Shown: positions 41,826 to 50,611, counted from the stretch's first letter. The stretch: DNA of 64,000 nucleotides from Aureimonas phyllosphaerae (GCF_900113065.1 NZ_FOOA01000020.1:1-64000), one strand, 5' to 3'. Notes: generated from the sequence alone by a model not told the origin. Numbers and translations are program-made.

Positions 41826-43148
41826 TCATGGCTGTGTCGTGCTGGACGGCGCCTCGCACCAGGCCTCGATGATCGACGCCGTCACATCGATCGCGCGGGA
41901 GAGATCCGCGAGGTCGACCCATTCGCCGACCCCCTTCGCCATGGTGAGATCGCCGCATCTCGGACCGTAGCCGACCGTCGGGATGGAGCGCTGGACGAGC
42001 GGGTTGCGGATGTCGCTCGATGTATGGAGCGGGTTCACCCTCGGATTCGCGCCGGCCTCCAGCAACATCGCCCGGACCAGTTGGTAGAGGGGGCCGTCGA
42101 CGTCGGTTTCGGCGGCCGAAACCCCGGAGAGCCATGTCACGTCGGGCCGCGTGGCCTCGGGCCATCGAAGGCCCTGCCAAGCGCCCGATACGGCATCCTC
42201 CACCACCGCCTTCGCCTCCGCCAGGGTCTCACCCGGCACCAGCGACAGAACCGCTGCGATCCGGCACGAGGCGGGGATGCGCGCGGAGGCGCCGGTCGAC
42301 CCGGCCTCGATCCGCGTCACCAGGAGGTTGGTGGAGCGGCCGACCGCCGCCTGCAGGAGCGGGTGCTGGACGCTTTTCCCTCGCGCGCGGTCGAGCGAGG
42401 CGAGGGCGTCGAGGACGGCCCGCATCGCATCGAGCGGGTGATGGGCCAGATGGGCGAAAGCCGCATGCGAAGGCTCGTCCGTCTGCGGGAGACGCCCCGC
42501 GATCTCCACCGCGAACTCGATCTGCCCCGGTGCGAAGGCCTTGATCTCGTCGAGGCCGGCGCCCGATTCCGCCGGGTGCAGGTAGATCGCCGCATCCGCC
42601 GAAAGGCCGGCGGCGAGCGCTGCCGCGATCCCGCGACGATGCCGCTTCGAGGGCGATGAAACGAGGGTGACCGGCGCGGGCGGGGTCCAGCCGCGGGCGT
42701 GCAATCGAGCGAGCGAGGCCACCATGATCATGATTCCGGCGATGTCGTCGGCAACGCCCCATCCGATCAGCCGGCCGTTCTCGACGCGTGGCTCGCGGGG
42801 ATCATGCGACCAGCCGTGATCCGCCTGGAAGGCTTCCACGTCGGGATGGGCGAAAAGGAGAAGGCTTCTGGCACCGTCCGCGGCCGTCGACGGGGCGATC
42901 CGCCCGATCAGGCATGTCTGTTCGCCGGCGGCGGTATCCACCCCGGAGGCGAACTCCTCGATCAGCGGAACGGCCTGCGGATCGTAGACGAGAGGTTCGA
43001 CCGCGCAGCCCACGGCTTCCATCCGCTCGGCGACGAGACCGGTGAAGGCCGACTGGTCGCCCGCCGCCGCGACAAGCCGCATCAGGAGGTCGAGTTCCGC
43101 CGGGGAAAGGGGGATGTCGCGGGAGGCCGCGGCTTCAAGGGTCGTCAT
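41826..43148 (-). CDS. M20-family metallopeptidase-like protein with non-canonical active site
   Basis: A 440-residue protein with M20/ArgE/DapE architecture: LLLFAHPDVEAF (H101, D103) and RLIGWGVADDIAGIMIM (D135) match the first two metal-ligand motifs, and a dimerisation-domain-like middle part follows. The usual Glu-Glu motif is replaced by TLVSSPSKRHRRGIAAAL (about 161-178), and the last-metal histidine region reads GDLTMAKGVGEW. It may belong to a separate M20 clade with other ligands, such as H170 or H191 in IYLHPAESG, or may not be a peptidase. As last gene of the opine-type operon, amide hydrolysis of an N-acyl amino acid is possible. Confidence 0.82.
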   Translation of the reverse strand: MTTLEAAASRDIPLSPAELDLLMRLVAAAGDQSAFTGLVAERMEAVGCAVEPLVYDPQAVPLIEEFASGVDTAAGEQTCLIGRIAPSTAADGARSLLLFAHPDVEAFQADHGWSHDPREPRVENGRLIGWGVADDIAGIMIMVASLARLHARGWTPPAPVTLVSSPSKRHRRGIAAALAAGLSADAAIYLHPAESGAGLDEIKAFAPGQIEFAVEIAGRLPQTDEPSHAAFAHLAHHPLDAMRAVLDALASLDRARGKSVQHPLLQAAVGRSTNLLVTRIEAGSTGASARIPASCRIAAVLSLVPGETLAEAKAVVEDAVSGAWQGLRWPEATRPDVTWLSGVSAAETDVDGPLYQLVRAMLLEAGANPRVNPLHTSSDIRNPLVQRSIPTVGYGPRCGDLTMAKGVGEWVDLADLSRAIDVTASIIEAWCEAPSSTTQP

Positions 43149-43232
43149 CGATTGCGGCTCCCTGTCGGACGATGAATGGGGCGGCGGCCAGCCCGTTCGG
43201 GCGCTCCCGGCTGCCGCTCCATCCTCTGTCGC

Positions 43233-43646
43233 TCACGTCAGATGGAAACGGATCGGCTTTGCGCCGGTCCACAAGGTGCCGCGGCCGAGTTCGGCCAGCG
43301 CGTCCAGCTTGTCGATGATCGTCAGGAAATGGTTGCCGGCCAGCGGCCCCGCCTTGGATGCGAAGGCGACCGGGCCGTAGGCGAGAAGGATCTCGGTCTC
43401 CGACACGCCGCCGGGATAAAGGATCATCTGGCCGGGATGGGGATGGCTGGTCGCGTTCTCGTACGGCAGGCCGAAGTCCTTGTCGCCGAGCGGGATCCAG
43501 CAGGCTTCGCCCGACCAGCGCACGTGGATGACGCGTTCGGAATAGGGAAGGAGGTCGCGAAAGGCCGCCACGGTCCGGGGGGCGGCCTCGGTCTCGAAGC
43601 GCGCGGGAAAGGCGTGGCGGTCGATTTCGACGATAAGCTCGCTCAT
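43233..43646 (-). CDS. DUF3830 family protein
   Basis: A 137-residue protein of the DUF3830 family, starting at the ATG at 43646 with AGGACAC upstream. It has a cyclophilin-like feel: FPARFETEAAPRTVAAFRDL, VIHVRWSGEACWIPLGDK, HPGQMILYPGGVSETEILLAYGP (shown here by its core GQMILYPGGVSETEILLAYG) and FASKAGPLAGNHFLTI. Function is unknown. Such genes often accompany amino-acid or dipeptide importers and M20 proteins, as here, so a role in handling the same imported compound is likely. Confidence 0.8.
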   Translation of the reverse strand: MSELIVEIDRHAFPARFETEAAPRTVAAFRDLLPYSERVIHVRWSGEACWIPLGDKDFGLPYENATSHPHPGQMILYPGGVSETEILLAYGPVAFASKAGPLAGNHFLTIIDKLDALAELGRGTLWTGAKPIRFHLT

Positions 43647-43690
43647 GGATGTGTCCTGATTGAGGGTGGGCCGCGGCGCGGACGGGTCGC

Positions 43691-44419
43691 TCAGTGCCGC
43701 AGGATCTTGCCGAGGAAGGTCTGCGTCCTCGGGTTGGTGATCTCCGAAAAGAAGGCTTCGGTCGGCCGGTCCTCGACGATCTCGCCCTGGTCGATGAAGA
43801 CAACCCGCGTCGCGACGTTTCGGGCAAAGCCCATCTCGTGGGTCACGCACATCATGGTCATGCCTTCGCGGGCGAGGCCGACCATGACGTCGAGCACTTC
43901 GGCGATCATCTCGGGGTCGAGCGCGGAGGTCGGCTCGTCGAAGAGCATGGCCATCGGGTCCATCGCCAAGGCACGCGCGATCGCCACGCGCTGCTGCTGG
44001 CCGCCCGACAACTGGCCGGGATACTTGGCCGCATGGTCGGCGAGCCCCACCCGGTCGAGCAGCGCCATTCCCTTGGCCTTTGCGACGTCGGGCGTGCGCT
44101 GGAGGACCATCTCCTGCGCGATCGTCAGGTTCTCGATGATCGACAGATGCGGGAACAGCTCGAAGTTCTGGAACACCATGCCGATCCGCGTGCGAAGGTT
44201 CGGCAGGTCGGTCTTCGGGTCGCCGACCTCGATGCCCTGGACCCGGATCGAGCCCTCGTCGAAGCCCTCGAGCCCGTTGACGCACTTGATGAGGGTCGAC
44301 TTGCCCGACCCCGACGGGCCGCAGACGACGACCACCTCCCCCTTGGCGACATGGGTGCTGCAGTTCTTGAGGACCTGGAACTTCCCGTAGAACTTGTTGA
44401 CGCCTTGGATCTCGATCAT
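43691..44419 (-). CDS. Amino-acid ABC transporter ATP-binding protein (GlnQ type)
   Basis: A 242-residue ATPase: Walker A GPSGSGKST, signature [15 protein letters not shown], Walker B AMLFDEPTSALDPE, H-loop CVTHEMGF. All sites are intact. It overlaps the stop of the large fusion gene upstream by 4 bases (ATGA), so the transport ATPase is translationally linked to the dehydrogenase. It serves the binding protein and the single permease at the head of the same operon. Confidence 0.93.
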   Translation of the reverse strand: MIEIQGVNKFYGKFQVLKNCSTHVAKGEVVVVCGPSGSGKSTLIKCVNGLEGFDEGSIRVQGIEVGDPKTDLPNLRTRIGMVFQNFELFPHLSIIENLTIAQEMVLQRTPDVAKAKGMALLDRVGLADHAAKYPGQLSGGQQQRVAIARALAMDPMAMLFDEPTSALDPEMIAEVLDVMVGLAREGMTMMCVTHEMGFARNVATRVVFIDQGEIVEDRPTEAFFSEITNPRTQTFLGKILRH

Positions 44420-47325
44420 GGGCGGCCTTTCGCGAAGCGCGTGACGGAGAAGGGGCCGATGTCGTGCGTCGCGGGCCTTCCGGCCACGAGATCGGCGGTG
44501 ATGCGGCCGACGAGCGGCCCGAGCGTGTAGCCGTTGGATGTGACGGCGTTGAAGAAGCCGGGGGCGTCGGGGTGCTCGCCGAGGATCGGCGCGCCGTCGA
44601 TGTTGATGTTCATCGCCGCCCAGCTCCGGATGACATGCGCCTTACGAAGCGCGGGCACGACGTGCTGCGCCACCCAGAGGTTGCCCTCCAGGCTGTCGAA
44701 AAGCGGGCGCGGATGCTGGTGCACCGGATCGAGCCCGGCGGTCCAGCCACCCCCGATGATGATGTTGCCGTTCGCCGCCTGCTTCAGCGTCAGGTGGCGG
44801 CCGGCATGTGCGACGAGGTAGGACACGAGCGGGGCGACGGCTTCGGTCACGACCATCTGCAGCGGGGCGCCGAAGACCGGCACGTCCAGCCCGAGCATGG
44901 CGCCGATGCGCGAGGCGAAGGCGCCCGCCGCGTTGACCACCCGGCGCGCCCGGATCGGGCCGCGCGAGGTGTCGACGGCATAGCCGTCGCCCTCGCGCCG
45001 GATCGCCCGGATCTCGGCGTTCGTGTAGAGGCGCGCGCCGGCTGCAAGGGCCGCCGACAGGACGCCTTCGGTGGCCACGAGCGGATTGATCTTGCCCTCC
45101 TGCGGGCAGAACGCGGCGCCGAGGAAGCGCTCCGACAAGGCGGGCTCGCGGCGGCGGAGTTCCGCTGCGTCGATTAGGTCGCAGCGAACCCCTCGCGAGC
45201 GCTCGACCGCGGTCTTGGCTTCCAGGAAACGCAGATGCTCCTCGGTCTCGGCGACCATCAGGCCGCCGGTGATCTTGATTTCGAAGTCCGCCGCCAGCTC
45301 TCGTTCCAGCTGGCGCCACAGGTCGATCGAGTCCCGCTGCAGCGGGAGGGTTCGCGCAGCCGGCCCGCCGCCGGCTTCCGCGCGTGCGCCGTAGTCGAAG
45401 GAGAGGAGCTGCGCATGCAGGCTTCCCGCATTGCCGCCCGAGGCGCCGGAATTGGGAACGCCGCGCTCGACCACGACGACGTCCTCGCCCGCGCGGGCGA
45501 GGAACAGCGCGGTGGACAGTCCGGCGATCCCGGCGCCGATCACCAGCGTTCCGACGGAAAGCGGCGGCAGCGGTTCGGCGTCGGGAGCCGCCCGGTCGGG
45601 CAGGAGCGCGCGGCGATGGCCGCCCCATTCCGGCTTCTCCAGCGCGAGCGCGGCGAGGGGGATCGGCCGGAGCGGCATCTGCGCGGCGAGCTTCGGCACG
45701 ACCTCGCGGGCCTCGGGATCGCGCGCGGCGGCCCGCGCGAGGACCGGGCCGCAATAGCGGCCCTGGCAGCGGCCCATGCCGGCGCGGGTCATGCGCTTGA
45801 GGCTGGCGGTGTCGCCATGGGGCCCCTTGGCCAGCGCCTGCGAGACGGCCGCAAAGCTCACCGCTTCGCATCGGCAGGCCAGCGTGTCCGCGGATGGCGG
45901 CGGAGCGTCCGACGCGTCGAAAAGGGTCCAGAGCGCAGCCTGGAAGGTCTCGTGCCGGGCGAGGCGCCGGCGGTCGGCCCGCTCCTCGTCCGCCTCGATC
46001 GCCGTGTCTGAGCCGAGCTCGCGCGACGCGGCGCGGCCCGCGAGGCGACCCTGCGCCAGCGCCACGTGGGCGCCGGCGAAGCGGCCGGCCTCGCCGATCA
46101 CGAAGACGTCGGGCTGGGACGTCCGGCCGGTCTCGTCGCGCTCGACCTCCAGCCGGCCGCCGCGATCGCGATGGGCGCAGCCGAGGAGCCGCGAGAGTTC
46201 GTTCGCGGAGGCAAAGCCGTTGCCGACGACCACGGCGTCGACCGCGACGCACCGCTCGCCCTCGGGGGTCGCGTAGACGGCAGCCTCGACCCGCCCGTCG
46301 CCCTCGACCCGCACGAGTTGCGAGGACCAGGAAAGGGGGATGCTCGACGCGCGCAGCCGGGCCATCTGCCGCATGCCGGCAAGCGCGAGCGCCGGGTGGC
46401 TGATGACGAGGCGACCCGCCTCGCGCGGTCGCGTGTGCGGGGCCGGGGCCCGGTCGAGAACCGCGGCGACCGTCGATCCTGCAGCGGCAAGCTCCAGGGC
46501 CACCTGAAGGTTGAGAGGACCGTTGCCCACGACGAGGACGCGCTGCCCGGCGGACACGCCGTAGGAGCGGATCAGCGTCTGCGCCCCGCCGGTGGTCATC
46601 ACGCCCGGCAGGGTCCAGCCGGGAAGCGCCAGCGGCGTTTCGAAGGCGCCGGTGGCGACCACGAGCACGCGTGGGCGCCACCGGGCCGCCTCGCTCCGGC
46701 ATAGGGTTCCGAGAACGAGGTGGCCGTCCTTGTCCCGCTCGGCGCCCCAGACGAGCGTCTCGCCATGGATGGCGACGCCGAGGCCGCGCACCCGCTCGAT
46801 CAGCGTCGCGCCCTCGCGCATCTGCGGGTCGCGCGCCGCCATGCCCTGGCGCTGCTTGTAGAACTGCCCGCCGGGGCCGGGACGCTCGTCGAGCACCGTC
46901 ACGCTCGCCCCGTGCCGTGCCGCGGCCTCCGCGGCCGCAAGGCCCGCCGGCCCGGCGCCCACGACCAGAACGTCGACGCTCCGTTCGAGGATCTGCGTCG
47001 GCAGTCCGGCGAGATCGGCAAGGTGAGGATCGAGGAGGTCGATCCGCACGGGATGGCTCCGGACGTCTTGGCCGTCCTCCGACCTGGTGAGACAGGCGCG
47101 CTGCCCCGCACGTCCGTTCACCACCACGAGGCACTCGTGGCAGACGCCCATGCCGCAGTAGTGGCCGCGCGGGCGTCCGTCCTTGCCGATGGACTGCGCC
47201 TTGAGGCCCGCCGCGATCAGCGTCGCCGCAAGGCTCTCGCCCGGCACGGCCGGGAGAGCGCGGCCATCGAACCGGATGGTCGCCGTCGCGCCGACGCGGG
47301 AGCTGGGGGCGGGCGCCATCGGCAT
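44416..47325 (-). CDS. Single-chain HcnA-HcnB-HcnC-type (opine/D-amino acid) dehydrogenase fusion
   Basis: A 969-residue flavo-iron-sulfur protein that joins what are normally three subunits. Residues about 10-95: Fer2_4 2Fe-2S domain (C57, C62, C65, C78; HYCGMGVCHEC). About 110-460: FAD/NAD(P) oxidoreductase with DVLVVGAGPAGLAAAEAAA. About 480-560: BFD-like 2Fe-2S domain (LACRCEA near 484 and GRCQGRYCGP near 518-525). About 590-969: D-amino-acid-oxidase (DAO) domain with GTLVIGAGIAGLSTALFLAR and SNGYTLGPLVG. The separate homologues are HcnABC (glycine to cyanide), octopine/nopaline dehydrogenases and heterotrimeric D-hydroxyproline dehydrogenase. It should oxidise a D-amino or imino acid or opine. 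The gene lies 1 base after the DapA-family gene and overlaps the ATPase gene. Confidence 0.88.
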   Translation of the reverse strand: MPMAPAPSSRVGATATIRFDGRALPAVPGESLAATLIAAGLKAQSIGKDGRPRGHYCGMGVCHECLVVVNGRAGQRACLTRSEDGQDVRSHPVRIDLLDPHLADLAGLPTQILERSVDVLVVGAGPAGLAAAEAAARHGASVTVLDERPGPGGQFYKQRQGMAARDPQMREGATLIERVRGLGVAIHGETLVWGAERDKDGHLVLGTLCRSEAARWRPRVLVVATGAFETPLALPGWTLPGVMTTGGAQTLIRSYGVSAGQRVLVVGNGPLNLQVALELAAAGSTVAAVLDRAPAPHTRPREAGRLVISHPALALAGMRQMARLRASSIPLSWSSQLVRVEGDGRVEAAVYATPEGERCVAVDAVVVGNGFASANELSRLLGCAHRDRGGRLEVERDETGRTSQPDVFVIGEAGRFAGAHVALAQGRLAGRAASRELGSDTAIEADEERADRRRLARHETFQAALWTLFDASDAPPPSADTLACRCEAVSFAAVSQALAKGPHGDTASLKRMTRAGMGRCQGRYCGPVLARAAARDPEAREVVPKLAAQMPLRPIPLAALALEKPEWGGHRRALLPDRAAPDAEPLPPLSVGTLVIGAGIAGLSTALFLARAGEDVVVVERGVPNSGASGGNAGSLHAQLLSFDYGARAEAGGGPAARTLPLQRDSIDLWRQLERELAADFEIKITGGLMVAETEEHLRFLEAKTAVERSRGVRCDLIDAAELRRREPALSERFLGAAFCPQEGKINPLVATEGVLSAALAAGARLYTNAEIRAIRREGDGYAVDTSRGPIRARRVVNAAGAFASRIGAMLGLDVPVFGAPLQMVVTEAVAPLVSYLVAHAGRHLTLKQAANGNIIIGGGWTAGLDPVHQHPRPLFDSLEGNLWVAQHVVPALRKAHVIRSWAAMNINIDGAPILGEHPDAPGFFNAVTSNGYTLGPLVGRITADLVAGRPATHDIGPFSVTRFAKGRP

Positions 47326-47326
47326 G

Positions 47327-48223
47327 TCAGGCGGCGAGCGCCCGGGCGAGGCCGAAGTGGTCGACCAGCGCCTTCATGCGGGCGTCGTCGGCCGCCGGCA
47401 GCGGCAGGCGGGGCGGGCGCGGTTCGCCGACCGCAAAGCCCATGTGGCCGAGGAGCGCCTTGGTCCCGCCGACATAGAGATGCCCGCCGACCGCCTCGAT
47501 CAGCGGCAGCCATTCGAGATAGAGCCTGTGCGCCTCGGGAACGCGGTTCTCGTCCTTCACCAGCTCGAAGATGCGCGCCATCTGCCGCGGGGCGACGTTG
47601 GACGCCACGGCGACCCAGCCTTCCGCCCCTTCCACGAAGGACTCAAAGCCCAGGATGCCGCCGAAGACCGTCATGTTGCGGCCGGCCTTGCGGATGATGT
47701 CACGCACGCGCGTCACCTCCAGCGTCGACTCCTTGATGTAGTCGCAGCCCTCGATCTCGGCGATCCGCGCGACGAGATCGGGCTTGAGGTCCACGTTGGC
47801 CGTCGCCGGATTGTTGTAGACCATGATCGGCAGCTTGGTCGCCGCGGCGATCGTGCGGTAGTGATGGACGAGCTCGTCGTCGGTCGGCGTCGAGTAGAAG
47901 GGCGGAATGATCATCACCCCGTCGGCCCCGAGTTCCTCGGCCTGTCGCGTAAGGCGGACGGCCTCGCGCGTGTCCTCGGCGCCCGTGCCGATCAGGACGG
48001 GGACCCGGCCGGCGGCCGTCTCGATCACGGTCCTCGCGACCTCGACGCGCTCCTCCTCGGACAGGGACAGGAACTCGCCGGTGGAGCCGAGCGGGATCAG
48101 GCCGTGGATGCCTTCCCGGACCTGCCAGTCGGTGAAGGCTTTGAGCGTTTCGACGTCGAGCCGTCCGGCCTTGTCGAACGGCGTGATCATGACGGTGTAG
48201 ACACCGCGAAAGGTCTTCTGCAT
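47327..48223 (-). CDS. DapA-family lyase/deaminase (dihydrodipicolinate synthase-like)
   Basis: A 298-residue TIM-barrel enzyme with an intact active site: GSTGE (46-50), the proton-relay Tyr136 in MVYNNPA, and the Schiff-base Lys164 in CDYIKEST. The family includes dihydrodipicolinate synthase, N-acetylneuraminate lyase and pyrroline-4-hydroxy-2-carboxylate deaminase. As it sits directly before a D-imino-acid-type dehydrogenase in an importer operon, it is probably catabolic. The deaminase of the hydroxyproline pathway is the closest known precedent, but no hydroxyproline epimerase gene is present. Confidence 0.88.
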   Translation of the reverse strand: MQKTFRGVYTVMITPFDKAGRLDVETLKAFTDWQVREGIHGLIPLGSTGEFLSLSEEERVEVARTVIETAAGRVPVLIGTGAEDTREAVRLTRQAEELGADGVMIIPPFYSTPTDDELVHHYRTIAAATKLPIMVYNNPATANVDLKPDLVARIAEIEGCDYIKESTLEVTRVRDIIRKAGRNMTVFGGILGFESFVEGAEGWVAVASNVAPRQMARIFELVKDENRVPEAHRLYLEWLPLIEAVGGHLYVGGTKALLGHMGFAVGEPRPPRLPLPAADDARMKALVDHFGLARALAA

Positions 48224-48249
48224 GGCGATGGATCCGTTGAAAGGCGGGG

Positions 48250-48942
48250 TCAGCGCTGCTCGCTCGCGGCAAGCGGCTGGTCGGAGCGTCCGAAGCGCCG
48301 CTCGATCCGGCGCTGGACGAGGTCCCAGAGCGTGGTCAGGAGGAGGTAGTAGATCGCCGCGACGGTGAAGAGTTCGAGCACCTCGAAGCGCTCCTGGATG
48401 AGGACCTGCGTGCGGCGCAGGAGTTCCTCCATCGAGATCACCGAAGTGACCGAGGTCGTCTTGAGGAGGCCGTTCACCGAGTTGCCGAGCGGCGGCACGA
48501 TGATCTTCAACGCCTGCGGAAGGACGATCGAACGCATGATCTGCGGCTCGCGCATGCCGAGCGCGCGCGCGGCCCGCACCTGGCCCTTCGGCACCGCCTC
48601 GATGCCGGCGCGGATGATCTCGGCGAGATAGGCCGCCTCGTTGAGCGACAGGCCGATCAGCGCGGCTTGCCAGACGTTGAAGCGGATGCCGAGTTCGGGC
48701 AGGGCGGTGTAGATGACGATGAGCTGGACGAGCAGCGGCGTTCCGCGGAACAGCCAGATATAGGCGCCCGCCAAGCCCGAGAGGATGCGCGACGACGAGC
48801 GCCGCATCAGGGCGAGGCCGAAGCCGAGCACGAGGCCGGCGAGGATGGCCACGACCGTCAGCCAGAGCGTCGTGAAGACGCCCTGGAGGATGAACGGGTT
48901 CACGAGGTAGCCGAAGAAGCCCGACCAGTTCCAGTTCAGCAT
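48250..48942 (-). CDS. Amino-acid ABC transporter permease (HisM/GlnP type)
   Basis: A 230-residue permease with about five membrane segments: LFRGTPLLVQLIVIYTALPE, EAAYLAEIIRAGIEAVPKG, EAA loop RAARALGMREPQIMRSIVLP, and KTTSVTSVISMEELL. It is the only permease gene in this operon, so the channel is probably a homodimer. Confidence 0.91.
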   Translation of the reverse strand: MLNWNWSGFFGYLVNPFILQGVFTTLWLTVVAILAGLVLGFGLALMRRSSSRILSGLAGAYIWLFRGTPLLVQLIVIYTALPELGIRFNVWQAALIGLSLNEAAYLAEIIRAGIEAVPKGQVRAARALGMREPQIMRSIVLPQALKIIVPPLGNSVNGLLKTTSVTSVISMEELLRRTQVLIQERFEVLELFTVAAIYYLLLTTLWDLVQRRIERRFGRSDQPLAASEQR

Positions 48943-48994
48943 GCGTGCGGTCCTTCGCCGGATCGTCGCCGAGGCGGGGTGGAAAGACTGGCGG

Positions 48995-49822
48995 TCAGCC
49001 CGCCGGACCCTTCACGGCGAGCGCGCCGGACACCGGCTCGACACCGTACTCGGCAAAGAGCTTGTCGAAGGAGCCGTCGGCCTTCATGTCCGCGAGCACC
49101 TTCGCCACCGCGTCGGCCAGCGGGCGGCTCTTCATGGCGAGGGCCACCGGCGTCGGGCCGATCCCGTGCAGCGCGCGGTGGAACTGGCCGCGCTTGGCGT
49201 ATTCCTCGGCCACGCCGTCGATCGAGACCATCGCGTCGACCTGGCCGGCGCGCAGCGCCTGATAGGCGAGGGCGAAATTGTCGAAGGTCCGCACTGTCGC
49301 GCCCTCGAGGCCCTTCTCGCGCAGCTGCGCGTCGATCGCCTTGGCCTGCTTCTCCTCGAAGCCGCCGATCTCGACGCCGATCGAGCGGCCGGCGAGGTCG
49401 TCGAGCGACTTGACCTCGACGCCGGAATTGTTGGCCGTCGAGATGCTGATCGCCTGGTTCTCGTAGGGGATCATCTGCATCATCGCCGCGCGCTCGGGCG
49501 TGTAGAAGATGCCGGTGTTGATGAGGTCCCAGCGGCCCGACTGGAGCCCGGGCACCATCGCCGAGAACTCGATGCGGATGTATGCGGGCTCAAGGCACAG
49601 CCGCTTGGCGATCTCCTTGCCGAGTTCGACGCGCATGCCCTTCAGCTCGCCCGACGCATCCACGAACTGCAGCGGCGGCAGGGTCGGGTTCGTCGACATC
49701 ACCAGCTTGCCCGGCTGAATGAGTTCGCTGTCGGCGACGGCGGGCTTGCAGTCCTGCGCCTGTGCCGTCGTGGCGAGGAGGAGGGCGCCGAGCGCGATCG
49801 TCAAGGGAAACCGGGTGGGCAT
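48995..49822 (-). CDS. Amino-acid ABC transporter substrate-binding protein
   Basis: A 275-residue SBP_bac_3 protein from the ATG at 49822 (AGAGG upstream). The signal peptide ends near TTAQAQDCKP (residue 23). The mature part has MRVELGKEIAKRLCLEP, MVPGLQSGRWDLINTGIFYT, DDLAGRSIGVEIGGFEE and AGQVDAMVSIDGVAEEYA. It is the first gene of the operon. A GntR-type operator candidate lies 42-55 bases before its start. Confidence 0.91.
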   Translation of the reverse strand: MPTRFPLTIALGALLLATTAQAQDCKPAVADSELIQPGKLVMSTNPTLPPLQFVDASGELKGMRVELGKEIAKRLCLEPAYIRIEFSAMVPGLQSGRWDLINTGIFYTPERAAMMQMIPYENQAISISTANNSGVEVKSLDDLAGRSIGVEIGGFEEKQAKAIDAQLREKGLEGATVRTFDNFALAYQALRAGQVDAMVSIDGVAEEYAKRGQFHRALHGIGPTPVALAMKSRPLADAVAKVLADMKADGSFDKLFAEYGVEPVSGALAVKGPAG

Positions 49823-49863
49823 GGTGAAACCTCTTGGCAAGATCGGGAGCAAAATCGCATGCT

Positions 49864-49877
49864 AGTGGTATACCAGT
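49864..49877 (-). promoter_or_regulatory. GntR-type operator candidate upstream of the opine-type operon
   Basis: AGTGGTATACCAGT contains the perfect dyad TGGTATACCA (49866-49875), the typical shape of FCD-type GntR operators. It lies between the GntR stop and the binding-protein start. Thirteen of its 14 bases recur at 50612-50625, upstream of the GntR gene. Confidence 0.7.
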
Positions 49878-49925
49878 ATTATGCGACGGATGCCGGAGGC
49901 GTGCAAGATGGATTCTCGAAGATCG

Positions 49926-50576
49926 TCAGAAGCGTTCGAGAACGCGTCGGCGGATGCCGGACAAATGACGCCGCATCGCCCCCGCGGCCTGGTCGGGCGC
50001 GCGAAGCGACAGCGCGGTCAGGATCTCCCGGTGCTCGCCGTTGTCGACATGCAGCGTCGCCCGCCATTTGGTCTGGCGTTCGTAGAGTGTGGTGTAGCGG
50101 CGCATGTCCTGGAGGTACCGCGTCATGAACGGGTTGCCGCAATGGGTCGCGATCAGCGCGTGGAGATCGTCGTCGAACCGGAGGAGATCGGTCTCCTGGA
50201 GATCGTCCGTCGTCTCCAGCCTCGCCATCTCGGCCTCCAGCCGGGCGACGTCCGCGGCTGCAACGGCCGTGGCCGCGAGCGACGCGGCGGCGGGCTCGAC
50301 GAGCGCGCGCATCTCGAGGGTCTGCAGGTAGTCCTGGAGGCTGAGGGCGCGTACCGCCAGGATGCCGGTGTTGCCGCGCACCAGGAGGCCCTCGCCGGCC
50401 AGCCGGCCGAGGGCGTCGCGCAGGGGCGAGCGCGAGACGCCGATCTCCTCGGCGATACGGCGCTCCTGGATGGGCGTGCCCGCCGCCAGGCGCGCGTCGA
50501 GAATGTCCGACAGAATCTGCCGATAGGCTTTCTCGGAGAGGTTGGTGGGTTCCGCCGGGGCCGGGGGCTTCGCCAT
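49926..50576 (-). CDS. GntR-family (FCD domain) transcriptional regulator, proximal
   Basis: About 216 residues from the ATG at 50576; a GTG at 50603 would add nine. The winged helix has RRIAEEIGVSRSPLRDALGR, followed by LAGEGLLVRGN. The all-helical FCD domain shows DDDLHALIATHCGNPFM, with the Asp/His metal-ligand pattern, and a later HREILTAL. It is encoded head-on to a paralogue and just upstream of the importer operon, transcribed in the same direction. It is the likely repressor of both promoters that carry the TGG-ATACCA dyad. Confidence 0.91.
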   Translation of the reverse strand: MAKPPAPAEPTNLSEKAYRQILSDILDARLAAGTPIQERRIAEEIGVSRSPLRDALGRLAGEGLLVRGNTGILAVRALSLQDYLQTLEMRALVEPAAASLAATAVAAADVARLEAEMARLETTDDLQETDLLRFDDDLHALIATHCGNPFMTRYLQDMRRYTTLYERQTKWRATLHVDNGEHREILTALSLRAPDQAAGAMRRHLSGIRRRVLERF

Positions 50577-50611
50577 CTGGAGCTCGACTGTTTGCTTCCG
50601 CACGGCGGAGG

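Noticed and set aside
44416-48223. Assignment of the fusion and DapA genes to trans-4-hydroxyproline catabolism (hyp genes).
   Set aside because: No hydroxyproline epimerase or ketoglutarate-semialdehyde dehydrogenase is present, and homologous parts occur in opine and cyanide enzymes too; I kept only the general class.
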